Shown here: one piece after another, positions 1 through 11,771 of the stretch | Layout: each line of letters begins with the position of its first letter | How positions within the stretch are numbered: position 1 is the first letter of the stretch | Assembly (NCBI GenBank): GCA_037127255.1 | Contig: JBANSL010000002.1 | Location: 38,087,392-38,151,391, forward strand | DNA length: 64,000 bases | Direction: 5' to 3' | Origin: Persicaria tinctoria | Lineage: Eukaryota; Streptophyta; Magnoliopsida; Caryophyllales; Polygonaceae | Notes under the pieces: generated by a model | Database searches by the model: none | What the model was told of the DNA's origin: nothing | The model's input: only the letters and a program-made list of their open reading frames with translations | Made by a program: the position numbers and the translations under genes

Positions 1-211
1 TCACCCATATCTTAGTTTTTTTAAGTAAAAATTTGGGTTTTTAAAAGTAATATTTTGGGGTCGACAAAAAATATTCATACACGTTTTTTTAGAAAGATAA
101 AAACTGCATAAAATATTCATCTTTTTATCATTTTTTTATTATAATTTCATAGTTACAGTAAATAAGTATGAAATTGTTATATTTTTTTTTTTATAAAAAA
201 TAGATATTTTA
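1..211. other. AT-rich intergenic DNA
   Basis: Very A+T-rich sequence with homopolymer runs. I see no coding potential, RNA gene or bounded repeat in it. Confidence 0.5.
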
Positions 212-469
212 TACTCCCCCGTTTCCAAATAAGTGACTTTTTCAAGTCAAACACGTATGTCTAGGAAGGTAAAAAATGTATAAAATTTTAATTAATTTTT
301 TTAATAATATTATACTTATTATTAATAAGTATGAGTTTATAAAAAAAAATTAAAAAATTAAATACTTTATATTGTTTTTATCACCTTAAAATACGTGCAT
401 GAATATTGAATAGTAAACAGTAACTTACTTAGAAATTGAGGGATTATGTTTTTCCAAACCGAGGGAGTA
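212..469. mobile_element. Stowaway-like MITE
   Basis: The sequence begins TACTCCCCCGTTTCCAAA and ends with the imperfect inverse complement (CCAAACCGAGGGAGTA). The termini are flanked by TA, the target duplication of Tc1/mariner-derived Stowaway MITEs. It is about 255 bp, A+T-rich and has no ORF, which fits a non-autonomous element. Termini and TA are seen; the superfamily is inferred from them. Confidence 0.72.
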
Positions 470-740
470 ATAATTTGAGTTTATTTTAGAGCCTATTCAC
501 ATATTCAACGTTTGAAGAAGAGGAGACCAACAAGAGCCATTGCAAATATCTGCTTTTCACATTAAAAATTTGATGCATATATATTGATTCGGGCATTTAT
601 ATATGTTTTACAATGTGATTTTTTTTTCAAAGTGAAATGAAAAATTTAATAGGAAAATACTTACAATGACTTTCATTTAAAAAGAAATAAGCTTTGAACT
701 ATGTGTATTTTAGTCTTTCCAAACAAAACAAATGGAGATT

Positions 741-861
741 TAATGGGTGGGTGATCTTTTGAAAATAAATCTAATTTATGGGTGGTTTTCTGTAATTTAT
801 AATTTTATGGGTGGTTATGTGAAAACATGCATAATTTATGGGTGGTTATGTGTAATTTACT
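741..861. repeat. Relic arm of a Mutator-like foldback repeat
   Basis: Three spaced copies of a GGGTGGTT(A/T)(T/C)GTG-like unit with a GTAATTTA tail closely match one arm of the inverted-repeat element at 11061..11762. No second arm or TSD is seen here, so it looks like a broken copy. The rest of 470..1271 holds nothing I can assign. Confidence 0.5.
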
Positions 862-1271
862 CTATTATTTATTATTATGGTGGGTAGTTCATATCTGAGA
901 TTTAAGTTGCTGATGAATTAGATTCAATTATGGAAGCTAAATGATTTGAGTTTCGGTGGTGGGTTGCAGAATACTACTAGTCGGGGAGTGTTACAAACTC
1001 TGTGCTCAACAATGCGACTTGCCTAGTTACGGGCGTTAAGGCTTGAAGATACATTTGCAGAATTGTGTGCAATTCCAAACCCTTGTCTTTTAGTTTCCAA
1101 TAAATTGTGCTTGTATGCAATGTTGTCTAGTTTCGATAAGTTGGTATCCCTGCCGCTGACCAACTGAAATAAAAAGACGATCTCATACTAGATATGATTT
1201 CTTGGTATTACCTTCATATGTACATGGTGGAAGGAGCAATTTGCAATGGCTAAAAGCATTGATTTTTGTTC

Positions 1272-1846
1272 GGGTTTTCTAAATACACCGTTAATTTTTA
1301 CTGGAACAACCACTAATCTCCGCAACCTCCTGCGGACCGAGCTCCGCAACCCCTTGCAGATCTCCCCTGACATCGTGCCAAACTCGCCCTAAAAGTCCAT
1401 CGACAAAACGTCCGCAAGACGTTGCGGAGAGAGGTCCGCGTTAGGATGCGGAGTTCCCTAACCTATATGTAAAAAAAAAACTCAAAAACGTTCCGCATGG
1501 AGATGCGTAACTCCCATCTCATTTAATTAGACCGCACCAAGCAATTGGGCTCAATTCAATGCGTAGTATTAGTTTAGATATTTGTCTTTGTTTGTAGTCC
1601 GCAATTCCGCATGTAGATGCGTAACTCTTTTTTTTTTTTTTTGCTTTTGTTTTATGCGCTCTTTTTTAAGTACGCAACCGGATGCGAAATTCGTTCCGCA
1701 ACCTTATGCGGAGTAACACTGTTCGCAACACGCTATGTGGCTCGCTGTCCGATGAGGTCCGCAAGGGGTAGCAGAGCTCGTTCTGCAGGGGGTTGCAAAC
1801 CTTAGCGGTGAATCCAGTAAAAATTAGCGGTGTATTTAACAACCCC
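1272..1846. mobile_element. Mutator-like MITE rich in CCGCAAC/GTTGCGG words
   Basis: Terminal inverted repeats of about 33 bp (left GGGTTTTCTAAATACACCG..., right inverse GGGGTTGTTAAATACACCG..., both running into TAATTTTTACTGG) are flanked by a perfect 9-bp TSD, TTTTTGTTC, at 1263..1271 and 1847..1855. A 9-bp TSD is the hallmark of Mutator-like elements. The interior carries many degenerate CCGCAAC / TGCGGA words facing each other and no convincing ORF. Confidence 0.82.
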
Positions 1847-2524
1847 TTTTTGTTCCAATTGTGGAATCAGTCAACTTGGACCAAATGCAAGGGAAGCAAA
1901 GACTCCGGGAATTATAGTGCAAGGCTTTGGATGCTTGTGCAAGTTGCTTTTTACACAAAAATCTCAAAGTGTAATCTTAAAGTGTAATACAATCATTTTG
2001 ACTTGCAAGTTCTTATTTTACTGTGTTTTGATTTGTTCTTGTTGTAGGATTCCAGATTGAGTTTGTTGAGTTGTATTCGTTGAATTATAAATATTTGGAA
2101 CTTGTTGGCTTTGCAATCAATTTGGAGTTGCTCTTGATTAATCGTCTTAGTAGCGAGCTTTTCATTCGATATCCTAATTACATCACCTTCAGGATCTGTT
2201 TAGAAGTAGCAAAGTTTGTTGATTTGTATTACTTGAGTTGTATCTTTGAAAAAACTTGCAGGAGTTTTCTGTTTGATTTCTTGTATTTGTTATCTTCAAG
2301 ATTTGATCTTTGAGATGCCTCTGCGTAATTTGCATTGTGAAATTGTAACTGATTATTGGGAGGTTTCTCATTTCAAATGCTTTAAATTTCAATTTGTAGG
2401 AGACAGTAACAAAAATTTACCCTTTATCAAACTAATAAAACCATTTCGTTATAAAAGTTGCATAAAAGTAAAAATAGTGTTTTAAAAAAAGAGGAAATTT
2501 GTCAGGCTGGCCTTTTTTAAAAAT
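1847..2524. other. Unassigned intergenic DNA
   Basis: Moderately A+T-rich. Short open frames exist on both strands but none shows a recognisable domain or codon bias. I see nothing functional here. Confidence 0.4.
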
Positions 2525-3125
2525 GTTAACAAACAATGTTATCAATAAAGTGTAATCACATTTTATGCTCATTGTTATCAATTGTATAAAAATATTATCA
2601 ATAAAAATGTCATCAACAAACAATGTCATCACAAATGATTGAGATCAATCAAGTATAATCACGAATGTCATCAATGAATAAAATCCATCAATAAAAGATT
2701 TTGTCAATGAAGTTTAATCAGGTGTTATGCTCTATTGTCATCAATTTTATAAAAATGTACAAAAATGTTATCACAAAATGGTTGCATCAATAAAGTGTAA
2801 TCACAAATGTCTCATCGGTGAATAAAAGTAGAATCAATAAAAATATATCGATATATAATTGATTGAATTAAAAAAGTGACATCAAACGATTTGATTCAAA
2901 AAATAGCATTAAATAATTACATTAGAAAAATGGTATCAAAACAGTACTTTGAAAAAATAGCATCACATTAAAGAAAAAAATGTCATTAAAAAAATGACAT
3001 CAGAACATAACTTTGAAAAACATTGAATCGCGGTAAAAAAATGACATAAAAAATATGAAAAAAAAAATTGGATTAGTAGTCAACGGTAAAAAAAAAATAA
3101 CATACAAAAATAGCATCAATGGTCA
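2525..3125. repeat. Degenerate AT-rich array of (AA)TGTCATCAA-like words
   Basis: Variants of ATCAATAAA, TGTCATCAA and AAATGGCATCA recur every 15 to 30 bases across about 600 bp, with no fixed period. It reads as an old, diverged tandem repeat. There is no ORF. Confidence 0.5.
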
Positions 3126-3656
3126 ACCTGGAAGGAACGAAATGGGAGGAGGGAAGGGTGAAGGAAAGAGGAGGTCACCCACCTAATTTTTTTTGTTTAA
3201 GGTATAATTAGCTAAATAAAGCTTCATAAAGATCTAGTTAGATAAAAACACGTTTTTAAAGAATGGCTTTTAATAGAAGAAAACAAGCCAAGAGATGCTA
3301 AAATGTACATTGAGCACAATGAAGACTCCGCAGAATAATCCTCTCACCGAAGTTGAGAACAATTGAACTCAGGCCTCTTATGATTCTTACATAAGCAAGG
3401 AGATTTTAACAGAAGCCCACCGGAGAATTCAACTTGCTAGAACTACTCGAAACAGCAAACCCGTTCCGGATAGCAGTTCCTTCTGCATAACTGGTTGCAA
3501 CCGGGTAAACAAGGGTTAATGTCCTTAAGCAAACAAATGATAATCTCTCCTTGTTACTCTTTGACCTGTGTCGAACTGTCGATCATGTATATTCACAATC
3601 TGAACCAAGAAGGAAAAAGAGTGTAATCTTGCTCAGGAAGTTCTTTATGAGTGCTG
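3126..3656 (-). other. 3' flank and probable 3' UTR of FTSH4
   Basis: Sequence immediately downstream of the FTSH4 stop codon on the minus strand. It is non-coding and A+T-rich; the 3' end of the transcript cannot be fixed from sequence alone. Confidence 0.4.
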
Positions 3657-4598
3657 TTATGATGACCCAACAGGCGCTATGCCCTTGCTCTTGGCTGCTG
3701 CAGCAGTTGCAGTTGCAGCTGCAGCAGCAGCAGCCGCGGCTGCAGCAGCAGATGCCGCTGCTGCTGCTGCAGGGGCTGATGGTGGTACAGGATTGGATTG
3801 TGAGGTCGGCTGCGTGCACACTGCCTGTTGTTGTTTCGGCTGCTGAGAGTCAACCTGAGTGAGGAGGGCCTTGATTTGGTTGCCTGTGAGAGTCTCGTTC
3901 TCGAGCAATGAATTGGCAAGGGCGTGGAGCTCCTTGTTGTGGGTCGTTAGTATTGTCTTTGCATTATTGTAAGCTTGCTGGAGAAGGTTCTTAACCTCCT
4001 TCTCTATGAGAAGCCTGGTCTCGGTGCTCATACTCTTTCCGTTGTCATCATAGTTGTGGGTGACGACACCAACCTCCTTGCTCATGCCATACTTGGTGAT
4101 CATTGCTCGAGCAAGTTGGGTGGCCTGGCTGAGGTCAGACGACGCTCCAGAGGTGACTTCATCCTCACCGAAGATGAGCTCCTCAGCGACCCGGCCACCC
4201 ATGCAAACATCAAGCCTGGCGAGCATCTGCTTTCGGGAGATGCTCGTCTCATCCTTTTCAGGAAGCTGGGAGACCATCCCTAGGGCCATCCCACGAGGGA
4301 CAATTGTCGCTTTGTGTACAGGGAGTGCTCCATCAGTATGCATGGCTACTAGAGCATGCCCACCCTCATGGTAAGCTGTCAGCTTCCTGGACTCCTCGGA
4401 GATGACAGCTGACTTACGCTCACTTCCCATCATGATCCTGTCCTTGGCATATTCCATGTCATCCATGCTTACTGCCTTGGCACCGTCCATTGCAGCTTTC
4501 AGAGCAGCAACATTAACCAGGTTCGCAAGGTCAGCACCAGAGAATCCAGGAGTTCCTCTCGCAATGATCATCAGGTCAACATCATCAGCTTTCAAAAC
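3657..4598 (-). CDS. FTSH4: FTSH4 coding exon 7
   Basis: A 942-bp terminal exon starting after acceptor TTTTAATTAG at codon GTT (VLKADDVDL; the TTG here is an internal Leu, not a start). It encodes the end of the AAA domain, the M41 peptidase domain with HEGGH, a C-terminal coiled segment and the Ala-rich tail. Confidence 0.95.
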   Translation of the reverse strand, partial: VLKADDVDLMIIARGTPGFSGADLANLVNVAALKAAMDGAKAVSMDDMEYAKDRIMMGSERKSAVISEESRKLTAYHEGGHALVAMHTDGALPVHKATIVPRGMALGMVSQLPEKDETSISRKQMLARLDVCMGGRVAEELIFGEDEVTSGASSDLSQATQLARAMITKYGMSKEVGVVTHNYDDNGKSMSTETRLLIEKEVKNLLQQAYNNAKTILTTHNKELHALANSLLENETLTGNQIKALLTQVDSQQPKQQQAVCTQPTSQSNPVPPSAPAAAAAASAAAAAAAAAAAATATAAAAKSKGIAPVGSS

Positions 4599-5896
4599 CT
4601 AATTAAAAACAATGGCAATTGAAATGTTGAATAAACCAGTTACAAGTATTTAATAATCTGAAAAGCAAAGATGGGACCAAAATGGCAAAGGTTTGCATAT
4701 TTTAACCAAAGGATGATTATGTATCGTAGGATTCATCATAATATTAAAGTAGCAGTAAGAGTGCAATTTGGTATTTCCTCCGATCGGAAATAAACGATGT
4801 TTTAGAGAAATGCACAAAGATTAAGAATGGTCACTTTCACCTTTAAATACCCCATCACATAGCTTTTATTCCCCCATCACATTTATTATACACAAATGTG
4901 ATTGGTTAAACAAAAAAAAGTACAAATTATATTATTAGTAGTATAAAAGTAAAAAAGAGTAATTATTACTTCTAAAAACACTAAATATTGTTGATCAAAT
5001 TTCACCTCCTAAAACATCAAATATTTCCGATCGGATGGAGTAATAAACAAGAATACCAGAGAAGGCTTATCAAAACCATTACAAAATAGATAAATCACGG
5101 AAGAAGACAACTAGTTGAGAAGCCTCAGTTTACCATTGTGATAAAATACTTGGACAATGATAACAAAAGAAATCTAATTACTCCTAAAGTATCACTCGGA
5201 CATTATTTATGGGCAAAGGAATCCCACCAGTTTGGTCTAACCTTCTTTCTTAAGCTTTTCAGAGAAAGTCCATTTCTTGAAAGAAAACTTCAGAAATTTC
5301 AAGTCCTTGGTTTATCTGAAACAAAACATTCCCCAGAAGTTTGCAAAAGTGGACAGATGAAAAGGAAGAAACAAAGAAGTCAAAACTTATATCCCTGGAC
5401 CTGTGCGAAATGAAGCGTGTGAAAATCAAACAAGAAATTTCACCCCAAAAAATGCCCTTGCTTAAGCAAAAGTTATTTCAGAACTAGGACACTAGAATTT
5501 CAGTGAAGAAAAAAGAAAGTATTTTGTACTGAATAAAATATGAATAAACAATTATGTTTCTGCCACCATACCTTGGACATGTGAGACTCCAAAATCTGCC
5601 TGCGACCTTCAACATCAGGATTGGGAACGACAATGTGACGGTCAAAGCGCCCAGGTCGGACGAGCGCCTTGTCTAATGATTCGGGAAAATTAGTGGCTGC
5701 AATCACAATAATTCCTTCATTTTGCTTGAAACCATCCAGCTCAACAAGCAACTGATTTAATGTCATCTTCATGTACTGTTGATCTTTCGGGTTACGACTT
5801 CCTCCAATTGCATCAATCTCATCAATAAAAATGATACAGGGTGACCTTTTCTTTGCTGCAGAAAACAGATCCCTCACTCGTCTAGCTCCAACACCA

Positions 5897-5937
<41 letters not shown>

Positions 5938-8900
5938 GGGTACCCCAGCCTCTCCGGCAATGGCTCTAGCTAGCATAGTCTTGCCAGTTCCAGGAGGACC
6001 AACAAGTAACACACCTTTGGGGAGTTTCCCTCCAAGACGGGTAAACCTCTGCAAACATCAAAATATAACATGAGATGACCAGATGGTAAAAGAAGAAAAA
6101 CATCAACTAGCTTTACATGGATAAACATGTGATCATTGATATGGATGTATGTCTACAATAACAACAAAACAAAAACAACTACTTGAGCAATAATCAACCA
6201 TAAAACAAACTACCGTTCTAAGAATGCTCTAGAGAAGTACCACACACGTACAATTAAATGTAACAAAATTGCGAGGCACTCTGAATTAATTAGAAACCAA
6301 AGTATTAAATTGAAAGATAAAGGACGGAATTATACAAATAATAGCTCATCCCTGTAACGGATTATTGATAAAGAACGGGATCCACCCTTCTAACACAAAA
6401 GCTTAAGTCATTGTGTATGGGATCAGTGGCGGAACTACTTGGGGGCCAGAGGCCCCCACAATCTTTTTTTTAACCTATAGGTAGTATAGGTAATTATATA
6501 TTTAATATTATTTATATAGGTAATTATATGTGATATTAGTAATACAAGAGTAAAATAATAAATAATTTAGTTGTTAAAGGGTAACCGCTTTAATTTAGAG
6601 ATTATAAATTCAAACCTTAATACCTTTTGTTTGCTCAAAATTTTGTATCCATAATTTTTTTTAAAGAAATTGCATATCTAAATTATAAATTTGTTGCTTT
6701 TTTTTTAATAAATTTAAAAAAAAAATTGTGCTTGAGAAACAAAAATAAAAAATTGGCCCCCTCATTGTCGGGAGTCTAGTTCCGCCACTATATGGGATTC
6801 ATGAGAAATAGGAGTGGTGTCGGGTTTTTATTTTATTTTTTGATTATATGGTCAAAATCCACCATTCTAACGCAAAAACTTAAAACCATTGTATCGGAAT
6901 TTTACATCCCATATATTTTGTCTTTACTTTCACTCCATAATAAATGTGGGATCCCAACACTTGTCAATAAACTTGACATGAAGTAGATCATATGTGGCAC
7001 TAGTTAAACTGAGCACTCCAACCAGAAGCACAAATGACAAACCTTGGGATCTCGAAGATAATGAACAATCTCTTCCAACTCAGCTTTTGCTTCATCAACA
7101 CCCTTCACATCACTAAATTTAGTATTAGACTCCATACTAGGCTGAACCTCTTCATTGAGTCCCAGACCTGTATAGGAAAAAAGGTGAGAACCCTGGATGA
7201 ATCCTCTGTATCATCTGATAAAATCAGAGCCATACTTTACTGGCTCCACCGGACCACCAGGCCTGTCACTCTTAACTTCAGTTCCATTGAGAAAGATTCT
7301 TAGTTAACAAAAGAATGAGATTAATACCTTTACTGATTCCCCTGTCTTCAATCAGTGCTCCAACTCCTGAAATTAAAAGGAATGCAAGCGCAATGGTTCT
7401 GAAAGTGCGCCACAGTTGTTCTTTGAAATGCCCTCCTTCAGCAGTTACCATATGGATAGGAGCACTAGCAGTTCCGAGCACTCCGTCCTTTGTGACCTTC
7501 CCCGCATTCTGGAAGGCTGACAGACCAACCAAGTTTTCCTCAGCAGCAGCTGTGTGAGTAGTGCCATAAATTCCTGCATGACAGTACAGTCATTCCTCCG
7601 TGAATCTAGGAAAAAAAGTTTAATCGGAAATGCAATGTATGATAAAAACAACTTCCCACATTAGTGACCAAATACATGGAAGTTAGAAGTATCTTTTTAT
7701 TTTTAATCACAAATGCAAGATCCATTTGGTAGAAGACAGGTCAACGGAGTTGAAAAATCAAAGGATAAAAGTAGAGTCAGATTTCTATATAATAGGACAA
7801 TTCACTAAATAGACATAAGAAATAACACAAAAGAGTCCAATTAAAAGGAGAAAATTGCAAAGGAACGCTGTATACAGATTTTCTGGCATTTAGCTCAAAA
7901 AAAAAACTCCATATTATGGAATATAGATATATAACTTGACAAAAAGTAGAAAGAAAAGACCGTAAAATTGAGATAACTTATCAACAAACTACCAATTAGA
8001 CTAAGAAAAGGCGTTTTAAATGGCACTATAATTTTACGTTGAAATCTTAGTAGGCTAATCCAACTTTTGAGAACTAGTACAGGTGTAACAAGTTACAAAT
8101 TACGAACCAAGTTTGACATCTTACTATACACAGCAGCAATTACAGTGCAAATTTCAAACAGTGTCCATTACATATTCAAACACTAAGAGCCCATTTGGTA
8201 TAAATTTGAAAAGTTAACGGAAACAAGATAAATGTAGCCTATTTTTAATTTAAGATACATTGTTAGAAATGTTAATCATTACCCCCATCTCCCAATTTTT
8301 AATCCCTCCTCCCAATCATCCATTCGAGGAAGGATAACCATATCTCCTATACTCCTCTAATCATTACCACTCTTATCTTAATTTTCATGCAAAAATGAAC
8401 ATTTCTCTCTCACCTAAACTCACAAAACTTCTCTACAATATATTTTGTCATACAAAATCTGTTTCCATTCCGTTTACCTTATATAATCTTATACCAAATG
8501 AGCCCTAAGTGAGGAAAGACTTGAATGAAATTTAAACAATCTCCATAGATGATACTATAAACTCTGTAAACCAAATGCTATTATTACAGATGGAGGTTAT
8601 CAAAACATTGTTTGGTTTTGTAGCGTTTTTATTCATTGAACCATGAAGGATATATAGTATCATGGTAGTAAGTAGTAACTGACTATCAACATTATAAATT
8701 CCCCAAGGATAGAAATCAAAGCCATAAAATAGAAAATGCAATCATCTAACTATGATCTGTATAAGGAAAACATATGTCAACACCCACCTCTCTGCAATGT
8801 CCTAAACAATTCACTGTCATCCAATCTATCCACCTTGACCAAAGCCTTAACATACTCGGCAACAGCTGTAGGGCTAGAGTGGAGTGAAGGATGAGACTCA

Positions 8901-10719
8901 AAAATTCTGATCACCGCTTCAGGATCATTTCTACGTGACAGCTCCCTAAGATAATACACGTCCACCCCACCATCTGTTTCACGAACTCTGCGAGCAAAAC
9001 TGCTCATATATCTCGACCGAAACAAATCATGGATACGTGTAAACTGACTTCCTGTAGAATAAACATACTTAGAAAACAAACTTACTATAAGAAGTGAATA
9101 GTTACCTTAAATTAACTAAATGGCAGAAATCCATGACAGAACCGAAAATATAATTAGGTGAACAAACTTCAATAGTGTTTCTGATGTACAAGGCCAGTTT
9201 TACATAGTAAAGATTCCAACCAAAAGAAAAATTACTTGAAAGCAAATTCAAAAGAAAAAACTATTTCAAACACATACAAAAGCAAGAATAATAGCCTTTT
9301 CTCTGCAATCACAATCAGGCGGTGAGATGCAAAAGAAATAGATCATTTGTTTTTAGCATCAAATGAACGGGTATCAATTGGAAAAACAAAAGTGTTAGCA
9401 AAATCGACAAGTACTTTATTAATTTAAATATTCATCCCATATAATTTTTTCCAGCTTTATTAAGTTAAATATTTCAGTTGAAGAATATTGTTCTACAAAC
9501 AATATTGAACAAGAACTCTCAAATTCTCTTCGGCTTGGTGATGCTCTTAAAAAGTCTTCCGATGCCACAAAGGGTATTACCCTCTATGGGAAAGAAGACA
9601 CCTTTTGTTACCTATTTTCAGTCTGAGAGGATCATCGAATGAGAACTCTCCACCCAGGCCATCAGGGATAAACTTGAGCCTCATTACCATCCACTTCATA
9701 TGTTATCTTTGCAGATAATGTTTATTTTTCACTAGAGGAGGTGTAGACCTAGTGAGGCTACTTGTGACAAAATTAAGAGAGCTGAAAACAGTCTCAAAAT
9801 TGTACGTAATCCACCGAAAATAAGGGAATTCCTAGAAATTTTTCAGAAGGGTTAAATTCACAAAGAAATGGGATGACAATGAGATGAACAATATTTTATA
9901 ACAAACCACATGTCTAAAGACAGAGACTTAGGATAGAGTATATAATAGCACATCATCTAATTCTGTTGCCATTGGAGACTGAAAAGAATACATGCGAACG
10001 GACTGAGCATTACTGTTCAAGAGTTATGAATTCACTTATTTTCCTATAAGAATACCTTCACCACTAAACCCAAGAGGAGTAAGAACACGCATGAAAGATG
10101 AAAAAAGCAAACAAAGAAACATCATATACCAGCAAGATCTCCTTGTCTTTGGATATTTGAAAAAGACCTACCAGAGGAATTTCTCAGATAAGCAAGCTGC
10201 AGATGTTGCTTCGAAACCTGTGCAGAAGTAAACAGAATAAAAAGATAAATAAACCCACGCATGAGCTCAGAATCTCATAATTCCCTAGAGAAACGGGAAT
10301 TGGAAATAGCGCTCGGCATCAGATCGCAAAGTCAGGCAAATACGTTTTATAAACATGCAAACTTTCAATCCATAATATTGCAAACTTTCAATCGAAAACT
10401 GTCAACTATCATTCCCCTGTATCCAAAGACTATATAAACAAAGAATCGCGCCTAAATATCGTGCCTTGCAAAACATCAGAGAAACGGTCATAAAACCATT
10501 TGCCGCAAACCCTAATTTCATAGAAGTAACAATTTCTGCAAGAACAGCAGCTCAAAGGGGGGAATTGGAAGGGACGGAGTTACCGGAGGAACGAAAACAC
10601 CAAGAGAGTTGGAAAATCGAGGATCAAATGGAAAGGAAAAGGCAAATCGTCGGAAGAGGTTGGTTAATGGATACGGAGATGAATAAACTGACCTGCCGGA
10701 GGAGCTGTCTCCAAGCCAT
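3657..10719 (-). CDS. FTSH4: Mitochondrial i-AAA protease FTSH4 (ATP-dependent zinc metalloprotease), 7 coding exons
   Basis: Membrane-bound AAA+ protease of the mitochondrial inner membrane that faces the intermembrane space and removes damaged inner-membrane proteins as a homo-oligomer. Seven exons (10719..10693, 10217..10172, 9051..8788, 7573..7328, 7167..7043, 6048..5572, 4598..3657) all have GT..AG junctions and join without phase conflict into 708 codons plus TAA, close to the ~717 residues of Arabidopsis FTSH4. In order: Arg/Ser-rich presequence with no acidic residue in the first ~30; one transmembrane helix at ~170-187; Walker A GPPGTGKT at 253-260; Walker B ending IDE at ~313; second-region-of-homology arginines R367/R370; zinc site HEGGH at 472-476, with D550 in SGASSDL the likely third ligand; poly-Ala tail from ~670. 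A single membrane span separates it from two-span m-AAA paralogs (FTSH3/10). No break is seen, so the gene should be functional. The start is ATG 10719, giving MAWRQLLRQ, which resembles the FTSH4 N-terminus. FTSH11 is the alternative but the presequence and Ala-rich tail fit FTSH4. Confidence 0.95.
3694..3779 (-). repeat. GCN repeat coding the poly-alanine tail of FTSH4
   Basis: An imperfect GCN trinucleotide run inside exon 7 gives about 25 alanines broken by Ser and Thr. A similar Ala-rich tail is known in FTSH4 homologs, so it belongs to the protein, though its length probably varies. Confidence 0.85.
4772..5043. mobile_element. Stowaway-like MITE in FTSH4 intron 6
   Basis: Inverted ends share TCCGATCGGAAAT and GATGTTTTAG at both sides (left around 4774..4806, right around 5008..5040), flanked by TA. 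About 270 bp, A+T-rich, no ORF. Confidence 0.7.
5572..6048 (-). CDS. FTSH4: FTSH4 coding exon 6
   Basis: A 477-bp exon between acceptor TTTGCAG and donor GTATGG. It encodes Walker A, Walker B and the second region of homology of the AAA+ ATPase. Confidence 0.95.
6424..6790. mobile_element. hAT-type MITE in FTSH4 intron 5
   Basis: Termini CAGTGGCGGAACTA and its inverse complement (one mismatch at the tip) are flanked by a perfect 8-bp TSD TATGGGAT at 6416..6423 and 6791..6798. An 8-bp TSD and a CAGTGGCGG tip identify a non-autonomous hAT element. It is 367 bp, with a second inner inverted repeat GGGGGCC. Confidence 0.88.
7043..7167 (-). CDS. FTSH4: FTSH4 coding exon 5
   Basis: A 125-bp exon between acceptor TACAG and donor GTTTGT. 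It encodes the linker and start of the AAA domain ([17 protein letters not shown]). It does not stand out as an open frame because it is short, but the phases on both sides fit. Confidence 0.93.
7328..7573 (-). CDS. FTSH4: FTSH4 coding exon 4
   Basis: A 246-bp exon between acceptor ATGCAG and donor GTATTA. It carries the [12 protein letters not shown] segment and the only transmembrane helix ([15 protein letters not shown]). Confidence 0.93.
8187..8505. mobile_element. PIF/Harbinger-like MITE in FTSH4 intron 3
   Basis: Left end GAGCCCATTTGGTATAA and right inverse end GGGCTCATTTGGTATAA lie inside a 3-bp TAA duplication (8184..8186 and 8506..8508). The TAA target and termini fit Tourist/Harbinger MITEs. 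319 bp, no ORF. Confidence 0.75.
8788..9051 (-). CDS. FTSH4: FTSH4 coding exon 3
   Basis: A 264-bp exon between acceptor CTACAG and donor GTGGGT. It encodes the matrix-side N domain ([10 protein letters not shown]...LVKVDRLD), strongly conserved in plant FTSH4. Confidence 0.92.
10172..10217 (-). CDS. FTSH4: FTSH4 coding exon 2
   Basis: A 46-bp exon between acceptor CACAG and donor GTAGGT. It encodes [15 protein letters not shown] plus one base and continues the basic, Ser-rich presequence. Confidence 0.85.
10693..10719 (-). CDS. FTSH4: FTSH4 coding exon 1
   Basis: Nine codons, ATG to CAG, followed by donor GTCAGT. Short first exon encoding the start of the mitochondrial presequence. Phase 0 to exon 2. 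Confidence 0.88.
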
Positions 10720-11060
10720 CTCTCTCTATCTCTCCGAAGGACCCAATCGCTCGCCTCCTTCGTTGGGCTTCGATTCGAGGGGTTATGGTGTGAAATTCGA
10801 CGATACAGCAGAGAGGAAGTACAAAGGGGAGTCAGAGGGGGAGAAGAGAACACAACAGTTGGGGTTGGGGAGTACTTGTATAGTTGTATGCTTGTTAAGT
10901 TGCGACTTGCGAGATACTCCGTATTTTGCTTCTAAACTACACAAACCAAACCACCCCTTATTTAGGTTGTTTTTACACAATATCGCTCTTTGTTTTGAAA
11001 TTTGTATCTATTATCCTTTATTTATTTATCATCCAATTATACTTTTTTATATAAAAACTA
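10720..11060 (-). promoter_or_regulatory. 5' UTR and promoter-proximal region of FTSH4
   Basis: Between the FTSH4 ATG and the Mutator-like MITE at 11061. The first ~130 bases upstream of the ATG (GAGAGATAGAGAGAG and purine-rich sequence on the gene strand) look like a leader. No confident TATA box is seen. Confidence 0.45.
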
Positions 11061-11762
11061 GGCAAAATTACAGAAAACCACCCTTTAAATATGGGTGTTT
11101 TCACTTAACCACCCCTTAAATTCAAAATTACATAAAACCACCCTTTAAAAGATATTTGCTTTCAACTCACCACCCATTCAACTATTTTCTTTATTTTATC
11201 ATTAAATATATTATATTTTAATATTTTTAAACTCAAATTTGATTGTAAATATATTCATATTTTGAGTTTAAGGGCTCGATCATATTTTAGGGATTATTTT
11301 ATTTATTTTAAAATAATAATAATAAATATAGCCTAGAATCATTATCTTATGTTATAGTTGAAAATGTTTATAAAATTTTAAAATATTATGGAATTTACTC
11401 TTATTTATTTATATTTTAAATAAGAGTAATTTACATAATGTTTTAACTATTTATAAACATTTTCAAACATAAATTAAGATAATAATTCTAGGCTTTATTG
11501 ATTATTATTTTTAAAAATAAATACAATGATCCCTAAAATACAATTGGACCCTTAAATTCAAATTTTGAATATATTTACAATGAAATTTGAGTTTAAAAAT
11601 ATTAAAATATAATATATTTAATGATAAAGTGACGAAAATAGTTGAATGGGTGGTGATTTGTAAACAAATATCATTTAAAGGGTGGTTTTCTGTAATTTTA
11701 AATTTAAGGGGTGGTTAAGTGAAAACATCAATATTTAAAAGGTGGTTTTATGTAATTTTCCC
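11061..11762. mobile_element. Mutator-like foldback MITE
   Basis: Two long arms of roughly 340 bp are inverse complements (GGCAAAATTAC at the left tip, GGGAAAATTAC in inverse at the right tip), so nearly the whole 702 bp can fold into one hairpin. A perfect 9-bp TSD TAAAAACTA lies at 11052..11060 and 11763..11771. No ORF. Confidence 0.88.
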
Positions 11763-11771
11763 TAAAAACTA

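Noticed and set aside
3657..4595. Separate 312-residue gene starting at 4595
   Set aside because: The apparent start is TTG inside the exon; splice sites and protein continuity show it is FTSH4 exon 7.
10466..11119. 217-codon open frame on the plus strand over the FTSH4 5' end
   Set aside because: It is antisense to FTSH4 exon 1 and the leader and runs into the MITE; no domain or codon bias.
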